Assembly: GCA_965153455.1 (NCBI GenBank)
Contig: OZ234503.1
Location: 2,046,001-2,110,000 of the forward strand
Direction of reading: 5' to 3'
Length of the DNA stretch: 64,000 nt
Origin: Sphagnum compactum
Taxonomy: Eukaryota > Bryophyta > Sphagnopsida > Sphagnales
The translations under genes and the position numbers were made by a program. This document shows, in pieces, positions 49,361-61,000 of the stretch (positions are counted from its first letter, which is position 1; each line of letters begins with the position of its first letter). Under the pieces are notes generated by a model. That model did no database searches and was not told the DNA's origin. It saw nothing but the letters and a program-made list of their open reading frames with translations.

Positions 49361-50524
49361 AAAACGAGTGTTTGTAGCAGACAGAGGAAGAAAGTCAATG
49401 GGAAAAAACGAAAGACAAAGAACAAAAGTAGGAAACAAACCTACAGATAATGTATATGCTTGGAGACGTTTTTTTCGTGCTTGCTTGCATCATTAGTTGC
49501 AACTCCCAGCTCGAGCTGTATTTGCGGAGAAAAAAAATTGTAGAGAAAGATCGAAAGAGAGACAGTGAATCAAGGCAGCAACGACGACAGCAACACGCCA
49601 TGGAAAATTTATGTATATAATTTTATTTTTATTTTTTGAAAAGGAAAAACGAACCTTTGCAGCAGACAGAGGAAGAACAAAGAACCTCGATGATAAAAGA
49701 GGAAGACGGAGGTAAATTTTTTATTAAAATATAAATATATTATTAGTATTATTATTGTTATTTTTAAAAAACTGAAGTAGGAAACAACATACAGGTAATG
49801 TATCTGAAGACACTTTTCCTGCTTGCTTGCTTCCTCAATTAAAACTCCCGCTCAAGCTGTATTTGCGGAAACAAAACCAAAAAAAAAAGTGTAGAGAAAA
49901 ATCAAAGGAGAGAGAAAATCGCAGTAGCAACGACAACGGTAGCAAGTAGCAACGAGGTCATGGAAGAAAACGAAGAACCTTTGCACCAGACAGAGAGGGA
50001 AAGAAACACGAAACTCAAGTGGACAAAAAAACTAAGAGAGGAAAAAAAAAAAAAAAAACCGAAAAAATCTTACAGGCAATAATGTATCTAAAGACGTTTA
50101 TTTCTGCTTGCTTGCTTGCTTCCTCAATTACAACTCCCGCTCAAGTTGTATTTGCGGAAACGAACAAAAGCGTGGAGAAAGATCAAAGGATAGGGAGAAT
50201 CGCGACAACAACAACAACGACGACGACGACGATAGCAACGAGGTCATGGATGAAAACAAAGAACCTTTACACCAGACAGAAGAGAAGAGAGAGGAAGACC
50301 AAAAAACACCAAAAAAGACTTACAGGTAACAATAATGTATCTGAAGACGTTTTTTTTTGCTGCTTGTTTATTTGCCGCCTCCTTCTCCTCCTCAGTTGCA
50401 ACTCCTGCAAACAAACGAAAAAAAGAGAAAGATCAAAAGGGAGAAGAAGAGCAGAAGAACGAGAGAATCGCGGCAGCAACGGACGGGAACAGCAGCAGCA
50501 GCAGCAACAACAACAACAACAACA
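49361..50524. repeat. Four diverged tandem units with leader-exon-like structure
   Basis: A unit of about 250-350 bp occurs four times in the same orientation. Plus-strand landmarks per unit are AGACAGAGGAAGA or similar, TACAGGTAATGTATCTGAAGA, GCTTGCTTGC, CAACTCCCGCTCAAG, TGTATTTGCGGA, GAGAAAGATCAAAGG and GCAACGAGGTCATGGA. The ATGTAT core is at 49450, 49798, 50082 and 50335. On the minus strand each unit ends in a donor-like junction, CCT|GTAAGT, CCT|GTAAGA, CCT|GTATGT and TCT|GTAGGT, as for repeated first exons of the sideroflexin gene. On the plus strand units 3 and 4 start MYLKTFISACLLA and MYLKTFFFAACLFA, like signal peptides, but unit 2 stops early. The last unit ends in a (CAG)(CAA) microsatellite, 50486-50524. 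Confidence 0.75.
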
Positions 50525-51380
50525 AAGGGCGTTCTGCTCGTGTGCATGCGTGCGGTGAAAGGGTATGAATGGATGAATGGAGGATGAGAAATTGGCAATA
50601 ATGACAGAATCTCGTCTTTGGGCTTATTAGCTCTCTAGCACATTCATCTCTTGCTGCACGCACATTCATTACCCCCTCCTATCCATTGCTTTCAAACCAA
50701 TGGCTTGTTTTGGATGTAATAAATAGCCTTCCTTTCTAGGGCCTCTGTTCACACTCACAAAAGGTGATTAAGATGCCAGAGTGAACCAACAGCCACCAAG
50801 TGGCATCATGAGGAATGGATGGATGGGATGGATGGATGGATGGATGGATTAGTTAGTGGACAACAAACCAATACTTTTTCATTGGCTTCTAGTTCCCTAC
50901 CTAACCATTTGGGTTAGTTAGTTAGCTAGGTTGGTGTTTTTCTTTTGGCTACCTTCCAACTAACAATTCACTAGCCCTTGTCCTCTCTCCTACACTAACT
51001 ACTCACTTAGCACTAGGCAACCAACCTATTATGAAACCTACATCACCTAATTCCTATACTATTATCACCTATTGTAATAGGTGCTTACGTATCAAACCTA
51101 ACCATTACCATGATAGGTTACCATGGTGAAACCTGATGTTAACCTTAGTTGTGAATTTCATCCACAACTAGGTTATAATAAGCTTCCAATGGATGATGGT
51201 GCATGTGTTTCTAGCTATTGGTTCACATATTGGCCTCACATATGAATCTTTTGCTTTTTTTTCTTTTTTTTTTAAAGTAGCAAAGTTGTTCACTTTTGTA
51301 AAATCTCGAATGAATGGGTGTGGCCTCAAGTATGTCGGAGAAAATGGGTCCCTTGTAATGTCTTCATTCTTATCTCATTA
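50525..51380. other. Intergenic DNA with a GATG microsatellite
   Basis: No gene. A (GGAT)n run lies at about 50816-50850. A TAG/TTAG-rich stretch lies near 50,914-50,932. The rest is unremarkable AT-rich sequence. Confidence 0.6.
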
Positions 51381-52046
51381 ACCCTTAACAAGGGCCTTCA
51401 TGTGAGCACTTGAGCTTGGCTAACTTGGGATTGATTTTCATTGTCCTAGTTGTGACCCTTAACAAGGGCCTTCATGTGAGCACTTGAGCCTGGCTAACTG
51501 GGGATTGATTTTCATTGTCCTAGTTGTGACCCTTAACAAGGGCCTTCATGTGAGCACTTGAGCCTGGCTAACTGGGGATTGATTTTCATTGTCCTAGTTG
51601 TGACCCTTAACAAGGGCCTTCATGTGAGCACTTGAGCCTGGCTAACTGGGGATTAATGTTCATTGTCCTAGTTGTGACCCTTAACAAGGGCCTTCATGTG
51701 AGCACTTGAGCCTGGCTAACTGGGGATTGATTTTCATTGTCCTAGTTTTGACCCTTAACAAGGGCCTTCATGTGGGCACTTGGGCTTGGTTAATTGGGGA
51801 TTGATTTTCATTGTCCTAGTTGTGACCCTTAACAAGGGCCTTCATGTGGGCACTTGGGCTTGATTAATCGGGGATTGATTTTCATTGTCCTAGTTGTGAC
51901 CCTTAACAAGGGCCTTCATGTGGGCACTTGGGCTTGATTAATCGGGGATTGATTTTCATTGTCCTAGTTGTGACCCTTAACAAGGGCCTTCATGTGGGCA
52001 CTTGGGCTTGGCTAATTGGGGATTGATTTTCATTGTCCTAGTTGTG
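51381..52046. repeat. 74-bp minisatellite, nine exact-period units
   Basis: The word ACCCTTAACAAGGGCCTTCA starts at 51381, 51455, 51529, 51603, 51677, 51751, 51825, 51899 and 51973, an invariant 74-bp step; the tenth position (52047) reads ACTCTTAGG and diverges. Units 1-5 share GTGAGCACTTGAGC, units 6-9 share GTGGGCACTTGGGCT, so two higher-order groups exist. Each unit contains a short palindrome-like CCCTTAACAAGGG. No spacers, so this is not a CRISPR. No conserved open frame runs through it. Confidence 0.97.
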
Positions 52047-52530
52047 ACTCTTAGGCCTAGGACCCATGGAGACCTTTCAACATTGCTAGATGGACTTTTT
52101 CAAAGCCTTGTTTGTGTGGACAATGTTCCAAAAGGTGTGGAGCAAATGGGGAGATCAAACCCCTCCTTTCCAACCTTCATCATGGTTGTTTTTCATTTGA
52201 GAAGTAGCCTCTTGATATTCTTAGATCTTTCATTCTATCCTACCTTTGAAGTGAAAGATGTCATCTTAGATTTTTGAGGTTACTTATTCTAGTAACAAGG
52301 TTCTTTGGTTAGATTGGACTTTTACTATGGAGGTTGGCATTGTTTCTTGGTGTGTTTTGAATAAGCATATATTGTTCAAAGAGATTAGTAAACAAGCTAA
52401 GCTTGAGGAAAACTTTAAATCTATTTGGTGTCATTCTTACATCTTTGCCTCCAATGAAAACTTCCTTACTTGGTGTTTTATATTATCAATGTATGTCTTG
52501 AGTTTTGTTCATTTGTGAAGGGATTGTTTT
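52047..52530. other. Flank of the minisatellite
   Basis: A 91-codon plus-strand frame starts in the last repeat unit and runs to 52277. It resembles no family I know and may be a transposon relic. No gene is called. Confidence 0.4.
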
Positions 52531-52706
52531 GCTAAAAAGTGGGCCAACTAAAGCCCATTTTGGCTCCTAGCAAGTCCATAGGTGATTCTTGCCCATAGGT
52601 GGGCCTATGGACTTGCTAGAAGCTAAAATCAACTCTCACCAACTCACTCTATCACCTATGGACTTGCTAGTAACCAAAATCAACCCTAGTTGGCTTGCTT
52701 TTTAAC
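52531..52706. mobile_element. Foldback element with imperfect 56-bp inverted ends
   Basis: The left arm (52531-52586) and right arm (52651-52706) are imperfect reverse complements. They share GCTAAAAAGT...GCC-AACTA and the outer part of TTTTGG, then CTAGCAAGTCCATAGGTGAT with its exact complement ATCACCTATGGACTTGCTAG. A third inverted copy of the inner 25 bp lies between them at 52604-52628, so the DNA can form two alternative hairpins. No clear target duplication was found. Confidence 0.75.
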
Positions 52707-53147
52707 ATTAAAATTGGGGAATCTTGAGAAGAAAGTCTACATTTATGTGAAATTTGCCTAGGTGTCAAAAGCATTGAGCTCAAATTAAAAATCCTCCATC
52801 CATAGAAAGGAGGGGATCTAAATTGGCCTTTACAATGTTCAATCCACAATGACCATGTTTTGTTCCACTTTCCTTTTGTTTTGCGCATTTTGAGGATTTC
52901 TTTTCATCTTGGCAATATTTTTCATTTTTTTGTCAAACTCGAAATCATGTTGTGAAGAAGTAGTCTTACAAACTTTTGTTCAAGTTTTATGTTTTATACA
53001 AAATACAAGTGTGCATGCAACAACCAATGTGTACCATGTTGATATGCTATGCTATAATAAGAATAACCGTGATGAAATGGTATGAATTTTACAAGCAAAG
53101 AATGATCATATTGATTTTTTCATATGACCTTCTTAGCTTGATTGATA

Positions 53148-53291
53148 GTGCTTGTTTCTTTTGGCACACAACACCAGACTCGAAATTGATGGTGTTTGTT
53201 TCTTTTGGCACACAACAACAGACCCAACATTATGGTGCTTGTTTCTTTTGGCACACAACAACAGACCTGACATTGGTGGTGCTTGTTTGCC
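53148..53291. repeat. Three-and-a-bit-copy minisatellite, 43-44 bp
   Basis: GTGCTTGTTTCTTTTGGCAC begins at 53148, recurs with one change at 53192, again at 53235, and a truncated copy begins at 53279. The following CACAACAACAGACC block is also shared. Confidence 0.9.
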
Positions 53292-56200
53292 AACATCATG
53301 ATTGAGTACATCTTCATTGCTTTGAAAAAATGTGACAAAAAACCAAACCTTCAAATTCATGAAAATGTTCATAAAGCTTCCTTACATGATGCAGCATTGT
53401 CTTTTCATTGAAGAAACCTAATTGTGTGCTAGCAATATTTGAAGACAATTTTGCACTTGCTATTACAAGTGGTGTCTTTTTGGAGATGAACCATGTTTGT
53501 TTACTTTCAAATAGGTCTATGGGGAGACAACATGCATGTGTGTGACAAACCCAAAATCTATAAAAGATTGTGTAAAGCGTTTGCACAATTACATTGGTGG
53601 GAATGGATCCAACCATGTAACTAATGCCACTTCTACCCCTCCAAATTGAATTGAATAGTCTCTATATAATATATATATAATTTCTAGTCATAAAATTATA
53701 TAGGTGGTGATGCTCTTACCCAATTATACCCACAAATTGAATCTAGTGTAAATTTTTATTTTTATTTATCATAACCTTATCCTATAAACACACTAAAAAT
53801 TTGTCATTCCCTTTAATACATGTATATGGATTGATATGTTTTCAGATTTTATATACATTTATTTACTCTTCCCAAGATGGGAAATTTTTGTAACTTATAC
53901 ACCTTTATTTTTATTTTTTTTCTCAAAGATTTGTATTTACTATTATCCACCTTATGTGAGTAAATAAAAGTATGAGCACCCAACATTATCATATACATCA
54001 TTGTTACTTTTCATTTTCCTTCAAATTTGTGTAGTTGTCTTTTATGAATTTCAATGTTGTGTTCAACAATTTATTTCATGTTTTAAACTAAGAGAAATAG
54101 AATTTTTTTCTAATGTAAATTGGACTAGTTTTTTTTTTTTTTGGGGGGAAAATTTCCAAAAAATATTTTATCACAAAATTGAGAAAAGAAAAGAAAAGAA
54201 AATTGATTCTGATACATTCCACGTGATAACACATTGTGTTAACATGACCATTAATAAACTAATGAACAAATAATTGTGAGGAGAATATGTGCACATATTC
54301 TAAATGTCTAAAATCTTATGTTTGATTGAGTTTCATATATTGTTGGGTGATTTTCAAAAATTATGGAATTATGTGCCATAAATTGCCAGTTTCATTATGT
54401 AGGAAATTATTTTAATCCAAAATAGTTGTGATGGCAATTACTATATGGGGAGGGGGTGGAATAAAAAATATTTTTCCATTTTTATCTATGTACATTCATG
54501 GCCACATATGTGTCCCTTAGACAACTTGTTTTGGAAATGTATAAATGTTAATTCATTTATTAAAAATGGATAAGAATCATACATGTTAACTTCACACATA
54601 GGTTCAACAAATGATGATGTATCAAAAACAAGCCATATTAGTCATCCAACATATGCTTGTTTTTTAGGCATGGATTTGCCATGCCTTTTGTCAAAAAGTC
54701 CTATTTTAATGAATTCAAAATTTCCCTCGTTATGTCAATGGATCAAGGGTATCGTTGCATGAATGAAAAATGAGAATAATTATTAATAGTTGTGAAAACT
54801 CTTCTTTTATAAAATTGTAATTTCTCTTTATAATTAACTCACAAATAAGTTTTAAATTTAAACCACATGGACAAAATTTTAACCAAATGTGAACCCTTTC
54901 CCAATTATTTCTTGTGCATGTCATCTAGTTTTCAATCTAACAATATTTTTTTCATATGGGTCAGTACCACTATTATTTCCACCAAATTTACCCATATTTT
55001 TTTAATTTTCAAACACTTAATCACCCCTCCCCCTCCACCCCATTTAACATTACTATTTTCTAACTTTGATTACCTATTTAGTAAAAGTTTTACATAGATA
55101 TAACCTAAAATCAAACCCTTGGGAAACATCTAGAACTACTTCAATATTCAAATGCTTGATTCAAGCCTTATTTTTACTAATGAATTAAACATGGTTAATT
55201 TTTGTTGTTAGAAAATAATTTGAATGAATAATTATAAGATTTTCACCAATGTTTCATGAGGAAACTATATTGTATTTGAAGAAATCCTATAATTATCATT
55301 ATCATACTACAACACATGGTGCTTCACAAAAATGCTTATGCCTTTCATGCATTGGTGATACCTTGTTTTTTCCTTTCATGTTTGGTTTGGCATTGCACAC
55401 AAGTTTCATTGCAAACTTTTTTTTTTATGCAACGTTGTCTTTCTTCTATTGAATGTCACATTCAAAACTTAACCTTTCAACACAACATGAATTAAAACTT
55501 CATTATTGCACATTATCAATTGGTTAAATTTTATTTGATATATTAATTGTGATGTTTTAACATTATTAAGAGTTGTTAATGATTCCCTACACCCATTGCT
55601 TCAATTTGTAGGGAATTGCATGTAGCACCAGTTGTTGGAACCACTATACTTGATGTTGGTGCCATGTGTTGAGGAATGTTTTGCTCTTCATCAAATTATT
55701 GCAAATTGACAGTTGTTTTCATTACTTGTTGGAAACTCTTGATGACCATGTGATTTAGTAGTGACACGAAAGCTAGAGATAAAAAGGAGGGAGGAACAAG
55801 AAAAAGAATGTGACATCTCTAAACATTGGGATATTTGTTTTGATTTTGAAACTTCGTGTCACATTAAAAAAGAAATTCAATTTTTTAATTTCCTTTAGAT
55901 TTAATGTTTATTAACATTGGTTTTTTAACACTAGGTTAACACTAGTGCCATGTCGCATGCCACCTCATATTCAATGTTAAGTAGTAGCACATGTTTGAAT
56001 TATTGTAATTAAATTGCCCTAAACACTAAAATACCATTGGCACTAGACCACCAAGTGTGACATGGACTTAAGGGATAAAACTTTCTAAAAATTTCAACAA
56101 GGTTCTAAAGGACATGACTTAAAACAAAAACTCAATTGGAAAAACAAATATTTTCTAGCTAATTATGAATTAAAGTGTCGTTGGCCACAAGTGTTAAGGT

Positions 56201-57054
56201 TTGAAATGTGAAAGGATGTAATGTTGCAATGTGAAAGGGAAAACAAAAGGGCCATATGTTGAAGAAACATCAACTGGTTGATTTTTTATAATTTTAATTA
56301 ATTTTCAATGAAGTTTTTAAAAAATTCAACAAAATTTGTTCCATTGGTCAAAAATTTGTGAAGTGACCATAGTCCAACTTTTTAAAAATTTGATTAAAAT
56401 GTGTCCACTAAAAATTTATTTAAATAAAAAAATAAATTATGAAAATAAAAATAATTATTATAATGTAAGTTTAGTCCTTTTAAATTTTGATTACCAACTA
56501 GTGTTAAATTGAAAATACCAAAAAACTATTAAGATTTCTTTATATATACTATTATTATTATTATTTGAATTTTCAAACATGACATTCATTAGGTTTCATG
56601 TTAATCTATAGACATTTAATTACAATTTTTCTTTTGATCCATCATGTCTTAGTCATGGAAAACATGGGTCCCTTATTAGTCCCCATACCTAACACATTGG
56701 TGAGTGTTCAAAAAAATGATGACAATGTGAAAGATGTTATTATTGTGCTTTTGATATACATATGTCCCTTCCATGATGTGCATTGCCTGTCACCATTGTC
56801 TACCTTTTGGAACAAAATTACTTAATTTGTAGGTATTACAGTTTACAATTACCCATGGTTATAAATTAAATGTTTCATCTTTATCCTTTTCTCTTGTTCA
56901 TCATCATGCAAAATGCTTGTTTTGTTGAAAATTATCATGAGGGTTCACCATTTAATGATAAATTATTTTTTCCAAATAACATACTTCAAAACTCCAATGT
57001 AGCATGTTTGTTCCTTCAATTGCATATAACATTAGGACTCTAGTAACACAAGTG
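53292..57054. other. AT-rich gene-poor region
   Basis: I see no gene. Homopolymer and TA-rich runs dominate. Short open frames have no recognisable content. Confidence 0.6.
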
Positions 57055-57520
57055 ACCGTATGATTGATTGAAAGAAGTAAAATTAAATGAAAAAACTACC
57101 TAACTAGTATTGTTGCAATCAGGAGAATATGGTTAAGTAAATGAAACAATAGTTAACAAGATTGGATGGAAACTTACAAAATTGATAGATTAAAAGTTAC
57201 AATGTGGTTGATTGAATGAAAAAATGCATGACAAGATTGGATGGAAGATTACAAAATTAGCAAGTCAAGTGACAATGTGACTGATTGTATGAGAAACAAT
57301 ACATATGATGATGTGTTTAATTGAATGAAAGAATATATAACAAAATGAAAATGTGATTGTTTGAATGAAATAATATATGATTGGATTAAATGAAAGCTTA
57401 CAAAATTTATAACTCAATTGACAATGTGATCAATTGAATCAAACAATACATGACAAAGTGAGGAAATCGTTGCTTGAATAAAAGAACACATGATATGATT
57501 TGCATTGTGATTATATTTAA
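57055..57520. repeat. Diverged minisatellite of roughly 80-90-bp units
   Basis: Words recur in order with variation: GATTGGATGGAA, ACTTACAAAATTGATAG or ATTACAAAATTAGCAAG, ACAATGTG, TTGATTGAATGAAA, and ATACATGACAA. About five units can be followed. No coding frame runs through the array. Confidence 0.7.
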
Positions 57521-59554
57521 ATGAGATAATATATATCAAGAATGTGCATTATCACATAAACACGAAATTGTTTTTGTTTTTGGTATTTGCTCCAAATATG
57601 CACAAACTAGTTTTAATTTTTTCCACATTATGGGTTATGCTAACCTTAATCCCAATAAAATACAAATATCCAACTTTTCACATGATACGTCAAAATAAAA
57701 AATCTTTCCAATAAGATCATAGTGTCATTTGATTAACATGGAAACATTTTGGGCAATGTTCAAAAACATTAAACTAGTTTTTCTCTTGCCAAACCAAGTT
57801 ATTTGTTTTAAAGATGAATTTGATTTAAGCATCCTTGCTAAAATTCACCTCAAACAATGTCAACAAACCTATACATTATCAAATGGCCACACCAAAATGA
57901 TTTCAAATTCCAATGTTGAATGCCCACTTCAAAATGTTTAATGCACAATTTTTCAAATTACAAAGTCAACTAAACTTATAAAAAAAATTGAAAAAAAATT
58001 TCAAATTACAAAATCAACTGAACTTATTAAAAAAATTGAAATAAAAAATGCTCCAATTTTTTTGTGGTTTAATTGTAATTTCTAATCAATAATTTAAAAA
58101 TTATATTATAGTTTTTTCTTAAATTCAATTTTGGGTTTTTAACCATTCATTTCCAACTTGAAAGGGACATTGGGCAACAAACATGAACATATATGAACAA
58201 ATGGTTTTTTTGTGGTGATTTTTTTTATAAAAAATGCTTAGTTTAAAATGTGTTTTATCAAAAAATACTTTTCTTCTAAAAATGTGAAAGCATGGTAAAT
58301 TAAACTAAAAAAAGTATCCCATGTAAAATGCAATTTTTAAACAGGGAAAAATTCAACATAAGCACAAGAAAGTATATTCAAAACATTTAAAAGTGTCATT
58401 ATGAAAACGTCTATGCCTCCATCAAGTTATTGCTAATTGAATACAAAATTTAAGAAACTTTAGTGTAATAAAAGTAAATAAAAAGTATGCTTGAAATTGA
58501 TAGGTGAATATTGTGTTCTTTTATATTTTACATTAAAAGTTTGATGCATTTTGATAATAATAGGAAGAAGATGGAAGTTTATAAATACATTTTAGTGCAT
58601 CATTAACTTGAAAATAGGAAAAATCTAATATTTCATCTATTTGCAACCTATTTTGTAGGTTGTGACATTTGTCGAATTTTGATGAATTTTACTTATACAT
58701 ACTTTAAACATGTGGTCATTAAATACAAGGGTAACAAAATCAAAGAACATGTTCATACTGAACAATTTTCCAAATAATAAATTTAAGTTCAATATATCAA
58801 AGCCTACTTAATGGCTACTTTCCATTTATGTTACAAGTAACACAAGTGGTCTAATTTTTCATTCTTGGACCCAAAAATTGAAAAAATGACCCCAAAAGAA
58901 AAGATTGGCATGAACCATTAAGAAAAAAAACCCTAAGCAATATTGTAACTTTTGAAAAAAATTTGTCAAAAAACTTAAATGTGATGTTGCTTGTTGGGAA
59001 GACAATGAAATTCAATTTGATATGATACAAAAAGGCAAACACGAAAAGGTTTCGTGAATTGTCAAGTTGGATATTGATATTTAATTATGCAAGAACCCCT
59101 TATATCAATTTCAATATCTTTTCACTAGAATTTAACTATTGCACAACAATTTAAGTTGTTATTTAACAATAATGTTATTCATCATCTATTTTAACTTTAT
59201 AATTTTAGGTGTTAATTTCCTCATCGATCCTTTTTCTTCGCAAATATTTGTTTAATTTGTAAAAGATGTTTTAAAAAATTTAAACATGTCAAAAATCATT
59301 AACTTAATTGTCACATAGTCTGTATCAAAATTGAGGCCAAATTCATGCACTTAATTTGCTGCAAGTAGCATATGTTCCATATCATTTTAATTTCATTGAT
59401 AATGATTTATCGAAATTGGTTTAAGTAGATCAACTTTAGGTTCTAAAAATTGTCTTCTGGGATGATAATTGCAAACTAGGTAAAGAGGATTGGAACGGTG
59501 TTTTTATCAAATTTGTGATATTTTGAAAAATTGTCTTTTCAACACCATCATCCA
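57521..59554. other. AT-rich gene-poor region with a small tandem duplication
   Basis: No gene. A duplicated block containing CAAATTACAAA(G/A)TCAACT is found at about 57,954 and 58,002. Otherwise this is AT-rich sequence with A- and T-runs. Confidence 0.55.
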
Positions 59555-61000
59555 ATACATTTTATACCATTTTCCATCCCATTTCCCTTCAATTGAATTT
59601 GAATTTAATTTAATTGAATCTACATCCAATTGAATTGAATTGAATTTAATTGAATCTACATCCAATTTAATTTAATTTAATTTAATTTAATCTACATCCA
59701 ATTTAATTTAATTTAATTTCAATTCAATTCAATGAAATTAGAATTCAAAGAATTTGATTTAAATTTAGGAATTTGAATTCAATTCAAATTTAATACAATT
59801 CAAGTTACATGCAATGTCATTCAATATTTTCATTTGAATGGAAGTTGGAACTTAATTTTCATGAAACCAATTCATTTTTTCCATATGTTGATTACCATTG
59901 GTAGTAGTGCACAATAGCATGAAGCCCAAGTTTGATAATGAGTTTTGGATATTAAATTTGGTAAAACATTGGAGTTCATTATGTTAGGGACAAAAAAGGT
60001 TGAAATCAAGAGATATAAAATGACCTTTTCTTGACAACAAGAATATATGAATCCTCTTTTGGTCTTAAAATCAAAAATATATTAGTCCCCTTCCTTAGGA
60101 CTACAATTTGGGAACCGTTTCTTGCGATGTAGCAAAATTTGAAGATCAATTCAAGGCCATGGGCTTTATTAAACAATTATAACGATGTAACTATTAACTA
60201 CCACCCATGAGGCCAAAATTTTGAAGCATGTGTTTAACATTGAACCTTCACATGGTGGTGATTCCACAACTTCACAAAGAATAGTATCAAACATTTTTTT
60301 AATGAAAAAATATTCAATAAAATTGAAATTAGTATGCAAGCCTAAACAAGTACATAAATACTTAGCTATCTAATTCAAAATTTCAATTTTCTTGGGTAGA
60401 TTTTTTTGTTAGTTGCAAAAATATTTGGCTCTAGTTTTAAGTGAAATATAATAACCTTGAATACTAGCCCATTCAAGGCTGGATGAATCAAAAGATATGT
60501 TTCTAGAAAAAAATATTAAAGGTGAATTTATAAAAAAACATAAACCATATAGTTGAAAATTGTGAAAATAAGGAAACAAATAACTTGACGAATGCATATT
60601 GAGGTTACATGTACAACAATGACATTTGGACAAAAATCAATTTGTGGTAACATGGGCCATTTTTTGTGTCACAATGGTAGTTTTGGTGATGTGTGACTGA
60701 TTGTAATTATTATACTTGAGATTTACATTGTTATGCATTACTAGTGACAATGAAATGATAAAAATATTTGAAATTAAGTCCCGTTTGAATGCAAATATTG
60801 AATGACACTGCATGCAACTTGAATTGAATTGAATTCAAATTGAATTTAGATTCCTAAATTGACTTTTAAAATATTAAATTGAATTAAGATATAATGAATG
60901 GAATTCAAATAGACATTAGAATTAAATTAAACTTCAATTGAATAGATCTAAGATGCAAATTGGTGCAAAATGTATTGAAAATGATTTGTAATTTCCATCA
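59555..61000. mobile_element. Element of about 1.45 kb with long inverted terminal arms
   Basis: The left arm (about 59555-59840) and the right arm (about 60785-61000) are diverged reverse complements. The best stretch reads CAAGTTACATGCAATGTCAT on the left; on the right, read on the other strand, it is CAAGTTGCATGCAGTGTCAT. Both are followed by TCAATATTT and preceded by AATTCAATTCAA and AATTTAGGAAT. Outer parts share AATACATTTT and ATTTAATTTAATT. The left arm also holds three AATCTACATCCAATT units. No transposase frame is seen inside, so it is a non-autonomous relic or a chance inversion of a repeat. Confidence 0.65.

Noticed and set aside
50019-50558. 179-residue plus-strand frame with Thr and Gln runs
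   Set aside because: Its repeats come from ACA/CAA/CAG microsatellites and its body crosses the tandem units; the frame is not kept between units.
51381-52046. CRISPR-like array
   Set aside because: Units are contiguous with no unique spacers, and the genome is eukaryotic.
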